Shown here one piece after another: positions 1-15,600 of a stretch of 64,000 bases of DNA. The translations under genes were made by a program, and so were the position numbers. How positions within the stretch are numbered: the first letter of the stretch is position 1; each line of letters begins with the position of its first letter. Under the pieces are notes generated by a model. It saw only the letters and a program-made list of their open reading frames with translations, did not search any database and was not told where the DNA came from. Source of the DNA: Hirudo medicinalis (lineage: Eukaryota; Annelida; Clitellata; Hirudinida; Hirudinidae); assembly GCA_011800805.1 (NCBI GenBank), contig MPNW01000134.1:104644-168643 (forward strand), read 5' to 3'.

Positions 1-3878
<3,878 letters not shown>

Positions 3879-5054
3879 ATCCGTGCGAAGCAATCGACCT
3901 CGACTCGTCTAGGTTTGGCTCTCTCTAAAGACCAATTAGTGTTTTTCATACTTAAGTTATTAGGTATTGCTCCGTTCTCAAGACTCAATTTGAGTGGGGT
4001 TCTCTTGCTCGGCTTTATAATCCGTCTCGTCCATGTTTACCAATCCGTAACTCGTAGGGACTGATTTCAAATTTTGTTTATTATGTGGCTGACATTGCAA
4101 TATTAGTTGCATTATATAGTAATAGACTTTACATCAGGCACTTGAAAATACTCTTTAAAGGAGACCTTCAAATGTTGTGCCTTGGTTTTCATTCTCTACT
4201 ATTGTTCGGCTCCTTACGTCTGAGTTGTCTAGTGTTTCATCCACGCTTTTGGCAAAATTTAGATCATTTTGAACAATTTCTAGTGATTTTACACAGATTC
4301 TTCACCTTGAGGATAAATACAATTTATTCTGCTAAAATTGCCTATTCAAATATGATCTGAATTGCTTCAAATGTTAGAAAATGCTTCTCATGTTGCAATT
4401 GTTCTGAAGTTGATGGTTTAACTTTTGACGCCGAGCTTTTGTATTCGAGTATAAACGTGTTTCAGTTTGGTCAAAGATTAAATTCTATTGGAGTCCATCA
4501 GATTTGTTGTAAAACAAAGGAAATTGTGCTTTGTTGGCAGTTAACTTTGTAACCGGCTTTTGGTGGCTCTCTGCACTGCAACAAAAGCACTTGTCCATTC
4601 TTTGCCCGTTTAAACGAAAACACCTTCTGAACTAGCATTTGATCAGAAATGTTCTTTATGACTTTGACACCAACAATTTGCAATTTACTGCAATGTTTGG
4701 CAACAACGGACGAAACCGACTAAAAAATGTAACACGAGGTTGGGGATGGGAGTGACGACCACCAACATTGAAGTATTCCTTCTAAATGAATCGGCATTAA
4801 ATGCTCTTATGTGTCTAACTGACCAACTTGGCCCCTTTCCATGCTACGAATTGCCAATTAGTTAACACTTCAACCCTTTTCAAATTCCAAAATTGCTAAT
4901 AACATAAGTCATCCAACTTTTTCTAGCGATGCATTTTGGTAGAAGACTTAAAAGAAAACTAAAAACTCAAAAATTTAATGCTGGATCAGCGCAGAATAAT
5001 GTTATTTAAAAAGTATGACCATCATTTATTTTAGTAAGTGGGAGTTGAAATACG
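3879..5054. other. Convergent spacer / 3' UTRs between ERM and MTG1
   Basis: No open frame with recognisable content. It probably holds the 3' untranslated ends of both flanking genes, which point toward each other. A minus-strand AATAAA lies at 5025-5030, just downstream of the MTG1 stop. I saw no strong poly(A) signal for the ERM gene. Confidence 0.6.
5025..5030 (-). terminator. Poly(A) signal AATAAA for MTG1
   Basis: Plus-strand tttatt reads AATAAA on the minus strand, 25 nt past the MTG1 stop codon. Canonical hexamer, but the very short 3' UTR is an inference. Confidence 0.45.
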
Positions 5055-7545
5055 TTATCCCTTTACTAGATCTTCATCTAGCATAATTTTACCAAGCTTG
5101 CCTTCTCTGAAGTCCCTCAAAAATTTTTGAGATGCTACCGTGAAGTTGGGTCTCGTCACACAATTCGCACCTGTAAAAGTGACACAGTAACGATTAATGT
5201 GATGTCGATTGCATTGTTAGAACTAGCGCAGCGACCCGACATGTCGAACGTGAATGTTATTAATGAATATCTCTGCACTTGCAAATGGAATAAATAGTTA
5301 TCAATCTTGCAGCAAAGATTTCTCCGTCATTACCTGTTTGAGACTTCACTTTTAGGATCAAGTTGAGTTTCTTTGAAATATGAGAAAGCAGAATGTAAAC
5401 ATCATCGACGGGGTTCGGAAGCTCGTACACATCTACATACCTACATAAGGAAGATAAATATTTAAGTAGAAAACTAACAATCATTTTAGTTATTTTATTA
5501 AGTGCAATAATATAAATGCATTACATTTCAAGATTACATGTGCATATGTTTTTATTTCTTTTAAGGGGATATCAATTCACTTATGCTGATATATGCTCAT
5601 CTGAAATGTAATGTAATGTATTCTATTCTCTTCTGTTATTAATGATTACATGATTGCAATTTACTGTTATATTTATCATGTCAGCAATAATGAACCCACG
5701 AGAAATACTGATATCTGTTGAGGAGAAAAAGGAGATAGTCAGCCAGTTCTGTAACACCTAGAACATTTTCTCTAATAGTATCTAAAATGATAGTATAACT
5801 TTATGAAATAACAAATTGACATATATAACTAATAATTAAAAAAGCAATTTCCATGCCTCTGATGCTATGCAAGTGGTGCATTATAAATTAACTATTATTA
5901 TTATTATTATTTATTTTGAAAATCACTATGCATAATACACCAAATCCAATTACATTAAAAACTTAATCCAATATTTCAAACAAAGTGACATTAACCGCAG
6001 ATGGAGAGTTTGAATGCAACGTCCATGTTAGGAATGGAGGGGGGGAGTATACCGGGAGTATCGAGGATGTAAACCTTTGGAGCCTCGCTTACCTAATTTC
6101 ACGACATTTATGACACCACCAATGTTAAAAATCATATTGGAAATTATTATTATCATTATCATAAACTGCCATATGCATAATGCCAGAGGCACTTTGGCTA
6201 AGCATTTAAATGACGACTCATGAAGATTGCAAATGTGATATAGTACTACTAATGTACATTAAAGTTGCTTCATGTTGCACTAGCTTTTTAAAACTGGCTT
6301 TGCCAGTGATATATTCAAATTCATTTGTTATTAATTATAGTTAATTTATTCATCCCATTGTTATTTACATCTTTTGAATGCAGTCCTTTGATCTAACTTG
6401 TACACCAAAGCATTCAATTTATGAGCTGTTTACAAACCTTAATCCTTTCCATAACACTCTTTGTTATACCTGGCTTTGAACCGACGGGAGTTGCCCTTCC
6501 TCCTAGAAACAATTACTCAATAATCAATTGCATTATCACACAAAGACTACCCACAAGTGCTATATCCTGAAAATAAATTAGTGACACGAAGCAGATATCA
6601 GTATTATAAAACAAACAATTTGCAATGTTGGAGTATTTCTCACCTTTCTTCAAGTGTCTGCACCTCAAGGCATTGATTAAAGTCGATTTCCCAACATTAG
6701 GAATCCCAATGACAAGCACATTGTAATCTAAAGTCTGTCAAATCAAGCTGAAAATTTAACAAATGCTAATGAAATCAACCAACCTATGGGACTAATTACC
6801 TCTGATCTATGATAACGATCGCTAGATTTTATGGTGTTAATTATTGTTGGCAGAAGCTGGTTAAAAAAAAAATCCCAATATTAAATACTTACAAATGTAA
6901 ATGTAACAGTTTATCAAAAGCAACCTCTTTTCGAATAGTATTATCAATATCAGATTTACAGCAAGAATAAAGAATTTCTTTGATAGAAGGATCGTTATTT
7001 CTTATAAAGCTCTTGATGTTTTCCAAATGATGACTGTTAACCAGGTCTATCTTATTAAGCAACAGCAACCTTGGTCTTGCAGCCAAGGTTTCATCAAACT
7101 TCGCATTTCTTCCAGAAATAGGAAGGTATTTATTTTGTTAAGAATAAAAACTATTAGTTAACTATTTAGACCACAAATATAGATTTATATATTATATTAT
7201 ATTTATATATCTTCTGACCACAAATATAGATAGAAGATTCCAAAGCTTCTATGTTAAAAAGGATATCCTAGCATCATGAACTTCAACAATGCAATCAACA
7301 TCCTTCAAAATGCTCCGCATTTTCATAAGTCCTGTTAATTTTATTTATTCATTGTCAAAATTATTTAAAATAATATTATTTAAACATTCTCTGATTATTA
7401 ACTTAAGGTTTTCACCTCTGGCCATGTGCATTGGAAATAAGTTCAGGGCTGATCTGCTATGAACAAATGTTTCTCTAAACTTCTGAATGATCCCTTGCCC
7501 TGCCATATTAATTTTACTAATCCTGAAGATGTTCGGAAAATGCAC
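5055..7545 (-). CDS. MTG1: Mitochondrial ribosome-associated GTPase 1 (MTG1/YlqF family)
   Basis: Circularly permuted GTPase of the YlqF/YawG type that assists assembly of the mitochondrial large ribosomal subunit. Ten exons in transcript order: 7416-7545, 7267-7331, 6925-7125, 6800-6856, 6644-6734, 6438-6502, 5996-6092, 5700-5781, 5334-5440 and 5055-5170; they give 336 aa, matching the family length of about 334. Motifs occur in permuted order: FPMHMARG, EVHDARLPISGRN, G4 LLNKIDL, then G1 GIPNVGKSTLIN, then G3 LDTPGIL. The start is the first Met of exon 1; a second Met (KINMAGQG) is possible, and the preceding residues could be a mitochondrial presequence. Intron 2 (7126-7266) is AT-AC with U12 consensus elements. 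Exon 3 is ended at GAG|GTTGCT because this keeps phase and leaves a 68-nt intron. An inverted repeat pair flanks exon 7. Confidence 0.95.
5855..5905 (+). repeat. Dispersed repeat family C, copy left of MTG1 exon 7
   Basis: cctctgatgctatgcaagtg then gtgcattataaattaactat and an att run. Recurs inverted at 6140-6197 and at 42555-42616. Confidence 0.75.
6140..6197 (-). repeat. Dispersed repeat family C, inverted copy right of MTG1 exon 7
   Basis: Read on the minus strand: gtgcctctggcattatgcat, atggcagtttatgataatga, then taataatt. An imperfect match to 5855-5905. Confidence 0.6.
7126..7266 (-). other. U12-type AT-AC spliceosomal intron (MTG1 intron 2)
   Basis: On the minus strand the intron begins ATATCCTTTTT at 7266, the U12 AT-AC donor consensus. 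It ends with branch-site-like TTCTTAAC followed about 11 nt later by AC at 7127-7126. No AG is usable at this junction. Splicing at these points gives HDAR|LPISGRN, the conserved family sequence, in phase 0. A 16-bp direct duplication (7169-7184 and 7216-7231) lies inside it. Confidence 0.92.
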
Positions 7546-8400
7546 CGCGTCAATAGCCAGTCAATAACCGAGGTATCAAAACAAATATTTAAAAGTTAAT
7601 TTATAACAATAATTTATATAATAATAATAATATTATAACAATATTTATAATAAAAAATATTTCCTTGACAACTTAATTTATCTATTATTTACTTTCAATA
7701 ATAAATCATCGGTTAATTCACTTGAGACCAAATTTGGAGTACTCAAATTTTAAGCTCCAGAAAATTGTGATTATTTGAATTTGACAATTGGGAAGTGATG
7801 CATCCGGAAATTCCTTAAAAACATGGCAGGCAGCCATTCAGACATTAGGGCATTTCTGGGTGTGGATAAAACGAATCTTCTTATGGCCAGCAGATAAAAA
7901 GTTTCTGGTTAACCTATGAGGTTTGGAATTTCTCGATAATTCAGGCCTTTGTGACATTTCCCAGGCGAGAGACCAAGAATTGAGGCCGTATCTTTATATT
8001 AAACCCTTATTCTCTTTGACCCTCATTCATAAATCCTTCTAAAGGTAATGTAACAGCGGTTGCTTTTTCACGAATCGAAAGGTTAAGGATGTCTCCATTA
8101 CATCTTCGACACACCGAGTAATCTCATAGATCAAGAGCCGTTATGGTGAAATAAAATGGTTTCTTTCTTGTTATATTAAGATATTCAGTTTACATTCATT
8201 GAAAAAAAAATTAATTAGCTACTCTAACAATTCAAGCTGAATAAGAGTTGAAGAACATTAAGTATCACGTTAAAAATAGTATGCTGTGACCACAACAAAG
8301 AAAAAAAAATGGCAAAAATAAACCAGATAAAGCATGCTCAAAACACTCATTTAAAAAACTTATCATAGCTCATTTTCTAAAAGAAGTATCACTGGCAAAA
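7546..8400. other. Spacer between MTG1 start and FBXL8-like stop
   Basis: About 850 bp, AT-rich near MTG1. No coding frame or repeat unit recognised. It should contain the MTG1 promoter and the 3' UTR of the F-box gene. Confidence 0.5.
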
Positions 8401-9579
8401 TTAATAGTAGCCATCTCCTGGGATCCATGGACTGGGTTCTGGAAAATGTTTCAGTGTATAAGTTTTTCTTATTCTCATCTGCTCATTATTCTCCAAAATG
8501 TAATCAATCGTTTCTTTTTTGAGCACATAAAACACATGGAGTGAAGTTAACTTTTTGCAACAATCCACTGCAAATAGAAGTGCCATATCCAGACTAGAAT
8601 CATACTGAGGAGGAGATAGCACAGTCAACTTGACCAATGACTGATTGTAGGAAGATGCAGCAAGTCTGACTTCATCACAAAGTGAGGTGCCAGTTTCAAG
8701 CAGAAGAACATCCACAGGAATTTCAGGTTTCATAACTCTAGACAAGGTTCTTTTGGGGCAAGTGTGATCAAAACCCAGAGTTACCTTGACATCAGATGAA
8801 AAGCTAACCAAAGAAATCCATGCTTCTGAGCTGATTTCTTTTGCATATTTTTGATCTCTCCGACAAAATATAGACAACACTTTCAATTTCCTTCTAGATG
8901 GTGGCCTAGTAAATGCCAATATAACATCATCATTTATACTTGAACCATAAACACTCAGATGAATTAAATGGTGACATTGTGAAACAATATTTTTTATTAC
9001 ATCAGGATGGTTACTCGCAACTAGTACCCCATTCTGAATGTTCAACTTTTGTAATGTTTTGCAATGGTTTGATGCCAATAAGTAAAGAAGACTTGGATCA
9101 AGATTCATTTTTAACCCACTCAGATCAACTTCTTTCAAAGTGGAATATTGAAAGGTATCCTTTGAATTAAGGTTAGATCCAAACAATTCCAAGAGTGCCT
9201 CTTGAAATTCCTGTCCTGAGTAAAGAAGCGGATTCTGGCCAACAAATGCTATGGCGAGATTTTCTAGCCTTCTTGTGGGTATTGAAGCAAAGTGTTTTAT
9301 GACTCTACAGGCATATTCCCTGCACATTTCTTCAGACTGGTTAACTTTTATGATCACAGTTCTAACTGTTGTGGCAAATTCTCTCAGAAACTTCAGCTGT
9401 ACAAAATCATCTGGGTAATATAAGTTAAAACAAAACGTTTTCCATAGCCGAGACGAATGAAAGCACATATTCCAATATTTGCATACTAGCGAAGCATGAT
9501 ATTTGTCGTGTTGGCTAAGATAAGAAATTATCTCAATGATTATATGATCAGGCAAAAAATTCCAATCGTACTCATCCAT
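8401..9579 (-). CDS. FBXL8: F-box/LRR-repeat protein 8-like (FBXL8), intronless
   Basis: Probable substrate adaptor of an SCF (SKP1-CUL1-F-box) ubiquitin ligase. Single uninterrupted 392-codon frame. The N-terminal F-box spans about residues 6-50: FLPDHIIIEIISYLSQHDKY, then SLVCKYWN, then LWKTFCF. Weak leucine-rich repeats follow. The C-terminal half matches vertebrate FBXL8: SEAWISL, LSRVMKPEIPVDVLLLE, VRLAASSYNQSL, and the ending TYTLKHFPEPSPWIPGDG (compare TYTLKLTREPHPWRP). Start is the first Met (MDEYDW), directly upstream of the F-box. The lack of introns contrasts with its multi-exon neighbours. FBXO33 or FBXO39 relatives are less likely because the tail motif is FBXL8-specific as far as I recall. 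Confidence 0.85.
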   Translation of the reverse strand: MDEYDWNFLPDHIIIEIISYLSQHDKYHASLVCKYWNMCFHSSRLWKTFCFNLYYPDDFVQLKFLREFATTVRTVIIKVNQSEEMCREYACRVIKHFASIPTRRLENLAIAFVGQNPLLYSGQEFQEALLELFGSNLNSKDTFQYSTLKEVDLSGLKMNLDPSLLYLLASNHCKTLQKLNIQNGVLVASNHPDVIKNIVSQCHHLIHLSVYGSSINDDVILAFTRPPSRRKLKVLSIFCRRDQKYAKEISSEAWISLVSFSSDVKVTLGFDHTCPKRTLSRVMKPEIPVDVLLLETGTSLCDEVRLAASSYNQSLVKLTVLSPPQYDSSLDMALLFAVDCCKKLTSLHVFYVLKKETIDYILENNEQMRIRKTYTLKHFPEPSPWIPGDGYY

Positions 9580-10338
9580 TTCTTACAAAATCATACTTCT
9601 TATGGGTAAGTTAAAGAAAGTTACAAAAGTAAACATTATCCCGCTTTTAGTTGTTATATAACAGCACAGCAACTAGCATGCTTCAGCGTTGCATTGTACG
9701 CATATTTTAACGAGAAAACTCAATACATATTTAGTGGCAATAAACTGCTGCCCCTTTACCCAAGAGGAGAATGTTTATAAATAATCATGCCGTTCGACCC
9801 CTCCCTAAAAACCATCCAAGCATTAACGGATAAAGGGCGCCAAGTCAAATTCAGCAGCTCTACTAGCCCATCTCCTACACGCAACATCACCAAAACGGTC
9901 CAACGATTATTAGTTATTCCCTCAAATTACTATTATTATACTGGTCTACAATTTTTTTAAGTTGTCTGCTTCAGAGTCAAAATTTACTTTCTTATTTAAA
10001 GTATTTTTATGTGGAATAAAATATATTATATGTGATGCAATGCCATAATATCTAGGTACTTAAATGATAGCATATCTTGGAAACCATAGCCAATCAATAT
10101 TTCAAATATTATTTTCATAATCAGTGACTCAAATTTAGCAAAAGTATGACCATATTCATTTCTGAAGCATTTTGGCTGTGTACCAGTGTTATTAGTTTTA
10201 AATGGTATTGTGACTTATGGGTTAGTAGACAAGTCAAAAACTTTGGGTTAAAAGTAGTGCTGCTAAATTACGGCTCAAAACCTTTCATGTATTTATTAAC
10301 AGATATTTCCATGGAACAAATTTCAATGCAATAGCAGC
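9580..10338. other. Spacer between POLR1G-like stop and FBXL8-like start
   Basis: AT-rich, no convincing frame. It holds the 3' end of the upstream minus-strand gene (AATAAA on minus at 10292-10297, about 42 nt past its stop) and the promoter side of the F-box gene. Confidence 0.5.
10292..10297 (-). terminator. Poly(A) signal AATAAA for the POLR1G-like gene
   Basis: Canonical hexamer on the minus strand, 42 nt downstream of the stop codon at 10339-10341. Confidence 0.4.
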
Positions 10339-11221
10339 TTAAGGGTCTTTATTCTTCTTCTTTGGTGTTTCATTAGAACCTTTTCAAGGAAAACAACTTA
10401 TTTTAAGTTCAGAAATGTAAAACAAATTAATATATAACATGACAGCATTGTAAGATCTAAAATAAAACCAATAATCTGTACTGTGGCTATATTCACTGGA
10501 TAGTGTCCTGTGCCTTTTGTGCTTTTTTTTGGCTGCAATTATGAGAAACCTCAAATTTTAAAGATAATGAATTGATTATTAATAACAAATAGAGCCAATA
10601 TGAAATCATTTAATACCAACCATTTTCCTTACAGGTATTATTTTCAAACTCAGATGCCGTGTTATCGGATTCTGCTGTCGTCAAAATTTCATAAGTTTCC
10701 GAAGCATTTTCAACTATTTTCATTTCACCAGATAAGACAACTGTAATCAACATGGCATTTACAAAACAAGGACTTGTTGCATTACATATAATTAATCAAC
10801 AACGTTGCTTCAATTCTTTTGAGATCTTGCTTGGAGCATATGCTTTACCAATAAGATCCTTCAAAAAAAAAAAACAGGCTTATATAAGAGTGAAAGCTTA
10901 TAAAAAAAAAAAACATACCTTAGAGTTGTTAACTTTAATGAAACTTTTTAGAGGAACAGCTTGAGGCAAATTTGACATATCAAACTGTTATCATAAATCA
11001 ACAAATAAATCTACATGGCATTTTAATTTCTTTATGGCTCTACATAAAACAAAACAATTTTATGAACAACGATGGTACCAAATTTATTACTTATCAGAAT
11101 ATACATAACTTACGTCGTAACTTAATTTGAGCATCCACAAGCTTTTGTTTTCAAAATCTTCGGCGCAGACTTCGCCCATTTCAAACGTAAATTCGTTTTC
11201 TTTGACAGCGTCATATTCCAT
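10339..11221 (-). CDS. Probable RNA polymerase I subunit RPA34/POLR1G-like
   Basis: Five short exons in transcript order: 11114-11221, 10919-10984, 10804-10858, 10633-10740 and 10339-10379, giving 125 aa. All junctions are GT-AG and phase-consistent (108, 66, 55, 108 and 41 nt). Seen: SLWMLKLSYDFDMSNL, then PLKSFIKV, IGKAYA, GEMKIVE, an acidic stretch, and a lysine-rich end KKKNKDP. This order resembles the dimerisation domain of RPA34/PAF49 (human CD3EAP/POLR1G: ELWLIQAPADF, then a basic segment, then GTLRILE, then a Lys-rich tail). That subunit pairs with RPA49 on Pol I. The tail is far shorter than in mammals. The family call rests on remembered motif similarity and is tentative; the exon structure itself is well supported. 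Confidence 0.55.
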
Positions 11222-12606
11222 TATATGAATTAGTAAATCCAGTCAAAGAAAAATAGCACCCGCAGTATCACCAACCCCAGCCCAGTATAGGCGAAATAGA
11301 CGCAGTTTCACCGCTCGGAAGTATCGCTCAGCATGCACCTTATTTTTGTTTTTCAGCTTTTCATCTCAGCTATTCCAAAGAAAAACTATTTCTAATTCAA
11401 AATTGAATTCTGAAATTTAGATACTGAAATGTTGTATTACATTGAGAAAGCGTTCAACATTTATGATTGATTAAAATTATAAAAAAAAATGATTGCTCGT
11501 TTTAAATATTCTTTTTAATATTTCACAAATGTGTTTATTAGCTCACCTTTTAATATTATGCTATAATATTGGTCTTATAGTTTTAAAGTGCCTGTAAATA
11601 CGCTGAACAATTACATTTTATATTTTAAAATGTCAACCTATAGTGAATAAAGCAATTAGAGGGATTGTTTCTAAGTAAACGTTAGGAGATTTGCACAGCT
11701 TCTAATTATTTGACTTTAGTAATAATAATAATAAGGTTCGAAAGATCAAGAGAACATGCAGCCAAGAAGTAACTGAAATACGAAACTGTGGAAAATTTAT
11801 GCAACATGGTTGATGGATTTGGACGTAAGTCCTTTTCCCAAGGTATTGGAATTGCAACTGGGTTGTGGATGATCATTCCAGAATGCCTCCAAACGAATAT
11901 GTGCAATACGCAAAGATCAGCGTTGCCGTCCTCCCAACTATGATATCTCAGGATCTCTAGGTATCAACCTGAATTAAACACTTTTGATGATGCTGGTTGC
12001 GAGTCCCTGGATCATATCTTCCAGGTTTGCCCAGGTATGGACGAATCAAGAATAATGAGAAAAGACGAACAATTTTTTGTAATGTTTATTAGCTGTGTCC
12101 AAAAGTATTAAATTGATTTAAGTTTTGTTTCGGCTCTTACACCAACCCAAGTGATTTACATAACTATGTAAAAAAAAATCCAGCAAACGACAATAAACAA
12201 GTTATGTTGATGACGAAGCTATTTGTATCAGAAAGATTCGGTCTGCCACATGCAGGAGTGTTGTCCTAACTGTGGTCAAAGTAATGGTGACGACTGTAAC
12301 AAATTAAAATAGAGACGACAGTGCAAAAAAATGCAGCATCCCAAAAATACTTTAACTACAACATACATACAACTATAAATGGGAAAACAATTACTATTAC
12401 AATTAATAACTTAGGTAATTCAAAGCCAGGCAGCACCAACAATCTTTAAAAATTTTCCAGTAAAATGAAAATCATGAGTTTGGATTATTTTGTGTTTCTA
12501 CATATTTAAATCAAGTTGAAAGGAATTGATTTGTCATTGATTTCACAACGAATGTTGCCTCTAAAAATAAAAGCGATATCAATCGGACTGGTTGTTTTCG
12601 TCAACT
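11222..12606. other. Spacer between the channel gene and POLR1G-like gene
   Basis: Mixed AT-rich sequence. No frame with recognisable content. It includes the promoter of the POLR1G-like gene at its left end and the channel gene's 3' UTR at its right end. Confidence 0.5.
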
Positions 12607-15600
12607 TTACAATAAGTAGAGAGGCCAGTAGATCATGTTAAAGATGAGAAAGACTATGGGGAATATGACCCTGGATATCATGTCTACCATGACTGCGTCA
12701 CCCACATCGGAGCACCAGATCATTCTCTTCAAACATCCAGGTTTGTTCTGTAGAATGAAATGAGTAACATCTAGTTAGAAAAGATAGTTATTAGTAAGAG
12801 ATATGTTTGACGACTCCTGCCGCAGGATATTGCAAACAATGTTATTGACATTACTCAACTATATATATTATTTTTTGTAATAACAATGCACCATAATATT
12901 ATCATTACAAAATATCAATATACCTGCTTGGACTTTCTAAGTGATCTGGCTTTATCCCTTCTTGCAAGTACATTGACGACAGAATATTCAATGAATGCAC
13001 CAAACACGAACACCAGACATGATGCCATCCACACATCTATTGCTTTAGTGAAAGACACAGCTGGAAATCGACCTTGACCTGAACTCTGGGTGGTTATTGT
13101 GAGCATTGTCAAGATGCCCAGGGATATTCTTGCTGGAACCTTTTACGTTCATTGATAACCATCACTTAGAATGTTTATTAATTATTTATGTAATTCACAC
13201 ATATAATTTTTTAATTACTACGATATGAAAATTAATAATCTTATAACAAATGACATAATAACACGTATAATAATTAATTAAGGCTAATGACCCTCTACGA
13301 AATTTCCACAAAGCAGGTGTGGCTAATGACTTCAGTGACAATTTTCTAATGCAACATTCCAAATACTAAACCGATTCCAGATCAATCCAGAACGACACCC
13401 ATGACAATAGGACAACTAAAAGACTTGGAAGATAGGTGGTAAGAACATAGGCCCTCAGCCTTCTCTCCAGATGGAAGTAAGCTCTTAAGCATGGGAAGGA
13501 CCCTTGCCATTAATCAAAATCGCAATATCAATTATTATCGACCTTTTTAAAATAATATCAGAATATATTGTTTCTACTAGACATTATATCTGATGAACAT
13601 AATATAGATTTTTATCGAAAATATGAAATTTTATTATTCAAATACAACAGAAGTTAGATTACCATACCTGTGCTACTGAACTTCTGTGAGCAGACCATGT
13701 GTGACACTCCTTGCAAGATATATTCTGGCAGACTGATTTGAGGGTTAACTTCTACAGCTTTCGCATCTGCTCGCCAATGGAAGACCAAATCTTCAGTTGT
13801 GTAAGCATCTAAATGGAATGACAATTCCAATTAAAATTAAAATTAAAATTGGAATTGTCATTCCATTTAGAAAGCAGTGCATTTGCGCAGGTCTTTAGCA
13901 ACTAATGTTAATAGTACATTATTGATTAATAGATCACCACAAGCCAGGCTGTTGGCATAAAATGGGTTACATTCTTTCGGCATAAAAATAATGCATTCAA
14001 AGTAACTTACAACTTCCTAATTCAATTTTACATGTCTGGTTGTCCATTGGATACTTGCTGAAAACCATGTCACAAGCCAGTGTCACAGTGAGCCTTTGAC
14101 TATAGAGTATTGTACCATCTGGGCTTAATCTGATGAGCCTGTTTGGAACTGTGATCTGATGAAATACTCCCGCTTTGAGATTTCTCACGAATACATCAGG
14201 CGTCCACATGCGATCAAATTGCCTGTGATTAAGTGTGATGTTCTTTCTTGTCATGTCAAAGATCAGTCTTTCATCCTTCCAGACTTGTCTCAGATACATG
14301 GTCATGGAGAATTCCTGAAGATTGGTTCATTGAGTAAATGAATTGATGGTTTGAATTCACATTTATAGAAAATGTAGGAAAGCCAAATAAAATACTTTAG
14401 ATTTATTTCATATCTTCGTGATAGTTTCTCCATCACAAAAGATCTAAGTCAAGCACTAACTCGTTAATTATATTATATTATTTATTATAATTATTATATA
14501 TTATTTATTATTAATTATTATATATTATTAATTATTAATTATATTGCTGAAGCCTTCACCGCGATTCTTTGCGATTCACCACTTCTCTATGCATAATTCT
14601 CAAGGTCTCAATTGGATTGGGAAATTGGATTAAAATTTCTGTGGTCATCATCACCAACACCACAAGCAGTTACTTTTCTTTGTTAAATTCGCATAAATGT
14701 TTTTTTGCAATATTTTTGTGACATCCCACAAACCCTTCCTGCCGTTTTATGCCGATTTTCGATCACACAAATTTAATACAAAGTTTTTACGGCATAAATT
14801 GTTACCATTTTCTAGCATGAGGAATTAGCAATCATTGTTAAAGAAGGAACTATTGCATATCATCATTCCTTATGTCGCCAAGCCAAGAGCTTTATCTTGA
14901 TATCTGACTCAAATTTCAAAACAATGTCTAAAATAATTATGCATAGTAACTTAAAGGGGAAACATTTAAAGATAACAGACTCGATTAATTGAATGGACAT
15001 GTTTGATTTAAATAAATACATTTAAAATGGTAATATAAATATCACCATTCAATGTAAAAAATTAATTATTCTAATAAATAATTAAAAAATTGTAGCTGTC
15101 TTAATTACCGAGGATGAACCCAACTCATTGATGTAATGATTTTATTTCTAACAGGTTCAAATGTCAGAATCGACGGATGATAAAGCTGTTTTGATTCTGC
15201 CGCTAACACATCCAACTACAAGATCTATTATGGCAATTGAGACAACTCTGCCGAATTTCCATCTCTTAGAAAATCCAAATTTGAGATGTTCTTCAGATCT
15301 TTCAAGATCTCCGATTTTATTTTACAATGTCGACACTTTTCATGCAAATTCACGTGAAACCATTTAGCAAAATCATCCTATGCTCACGACTCGCAGCGAC
15401 CTATTTGTTGTAGCCAATAGGGTGAAACTTATTCGTCTCTTTGGAAGAGGGCGCCTTATTGCCTAAGGTCACCTTAACACTAGTTTGAGTAGGTTTTCGA
15501 GGAGGTACTATCGGTTCGTTGGCTTTGAAATGTCTTCTGAACCAAGACAATTCACTTCTTTCGGTGTTGAAGTTTGGCAACCACGGCGTTCCATCTTTGT

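Noticed and set aside
6857..6924. Strong GTAAGT donor at 6892 as the end of MTG1 exon 3
   Set aside because: It would leave a 36-nt intron and shift the frame into a stop within a few codons; GAG|GTTGCT at 6925 keeps the family sequence RKELLPTII and a 68-nt intron.
8940..9170. 76-codon plus-strand frame inside the F-box gene
   Set aside because: Antisense shadow of the FBXL8-like coding sequence.
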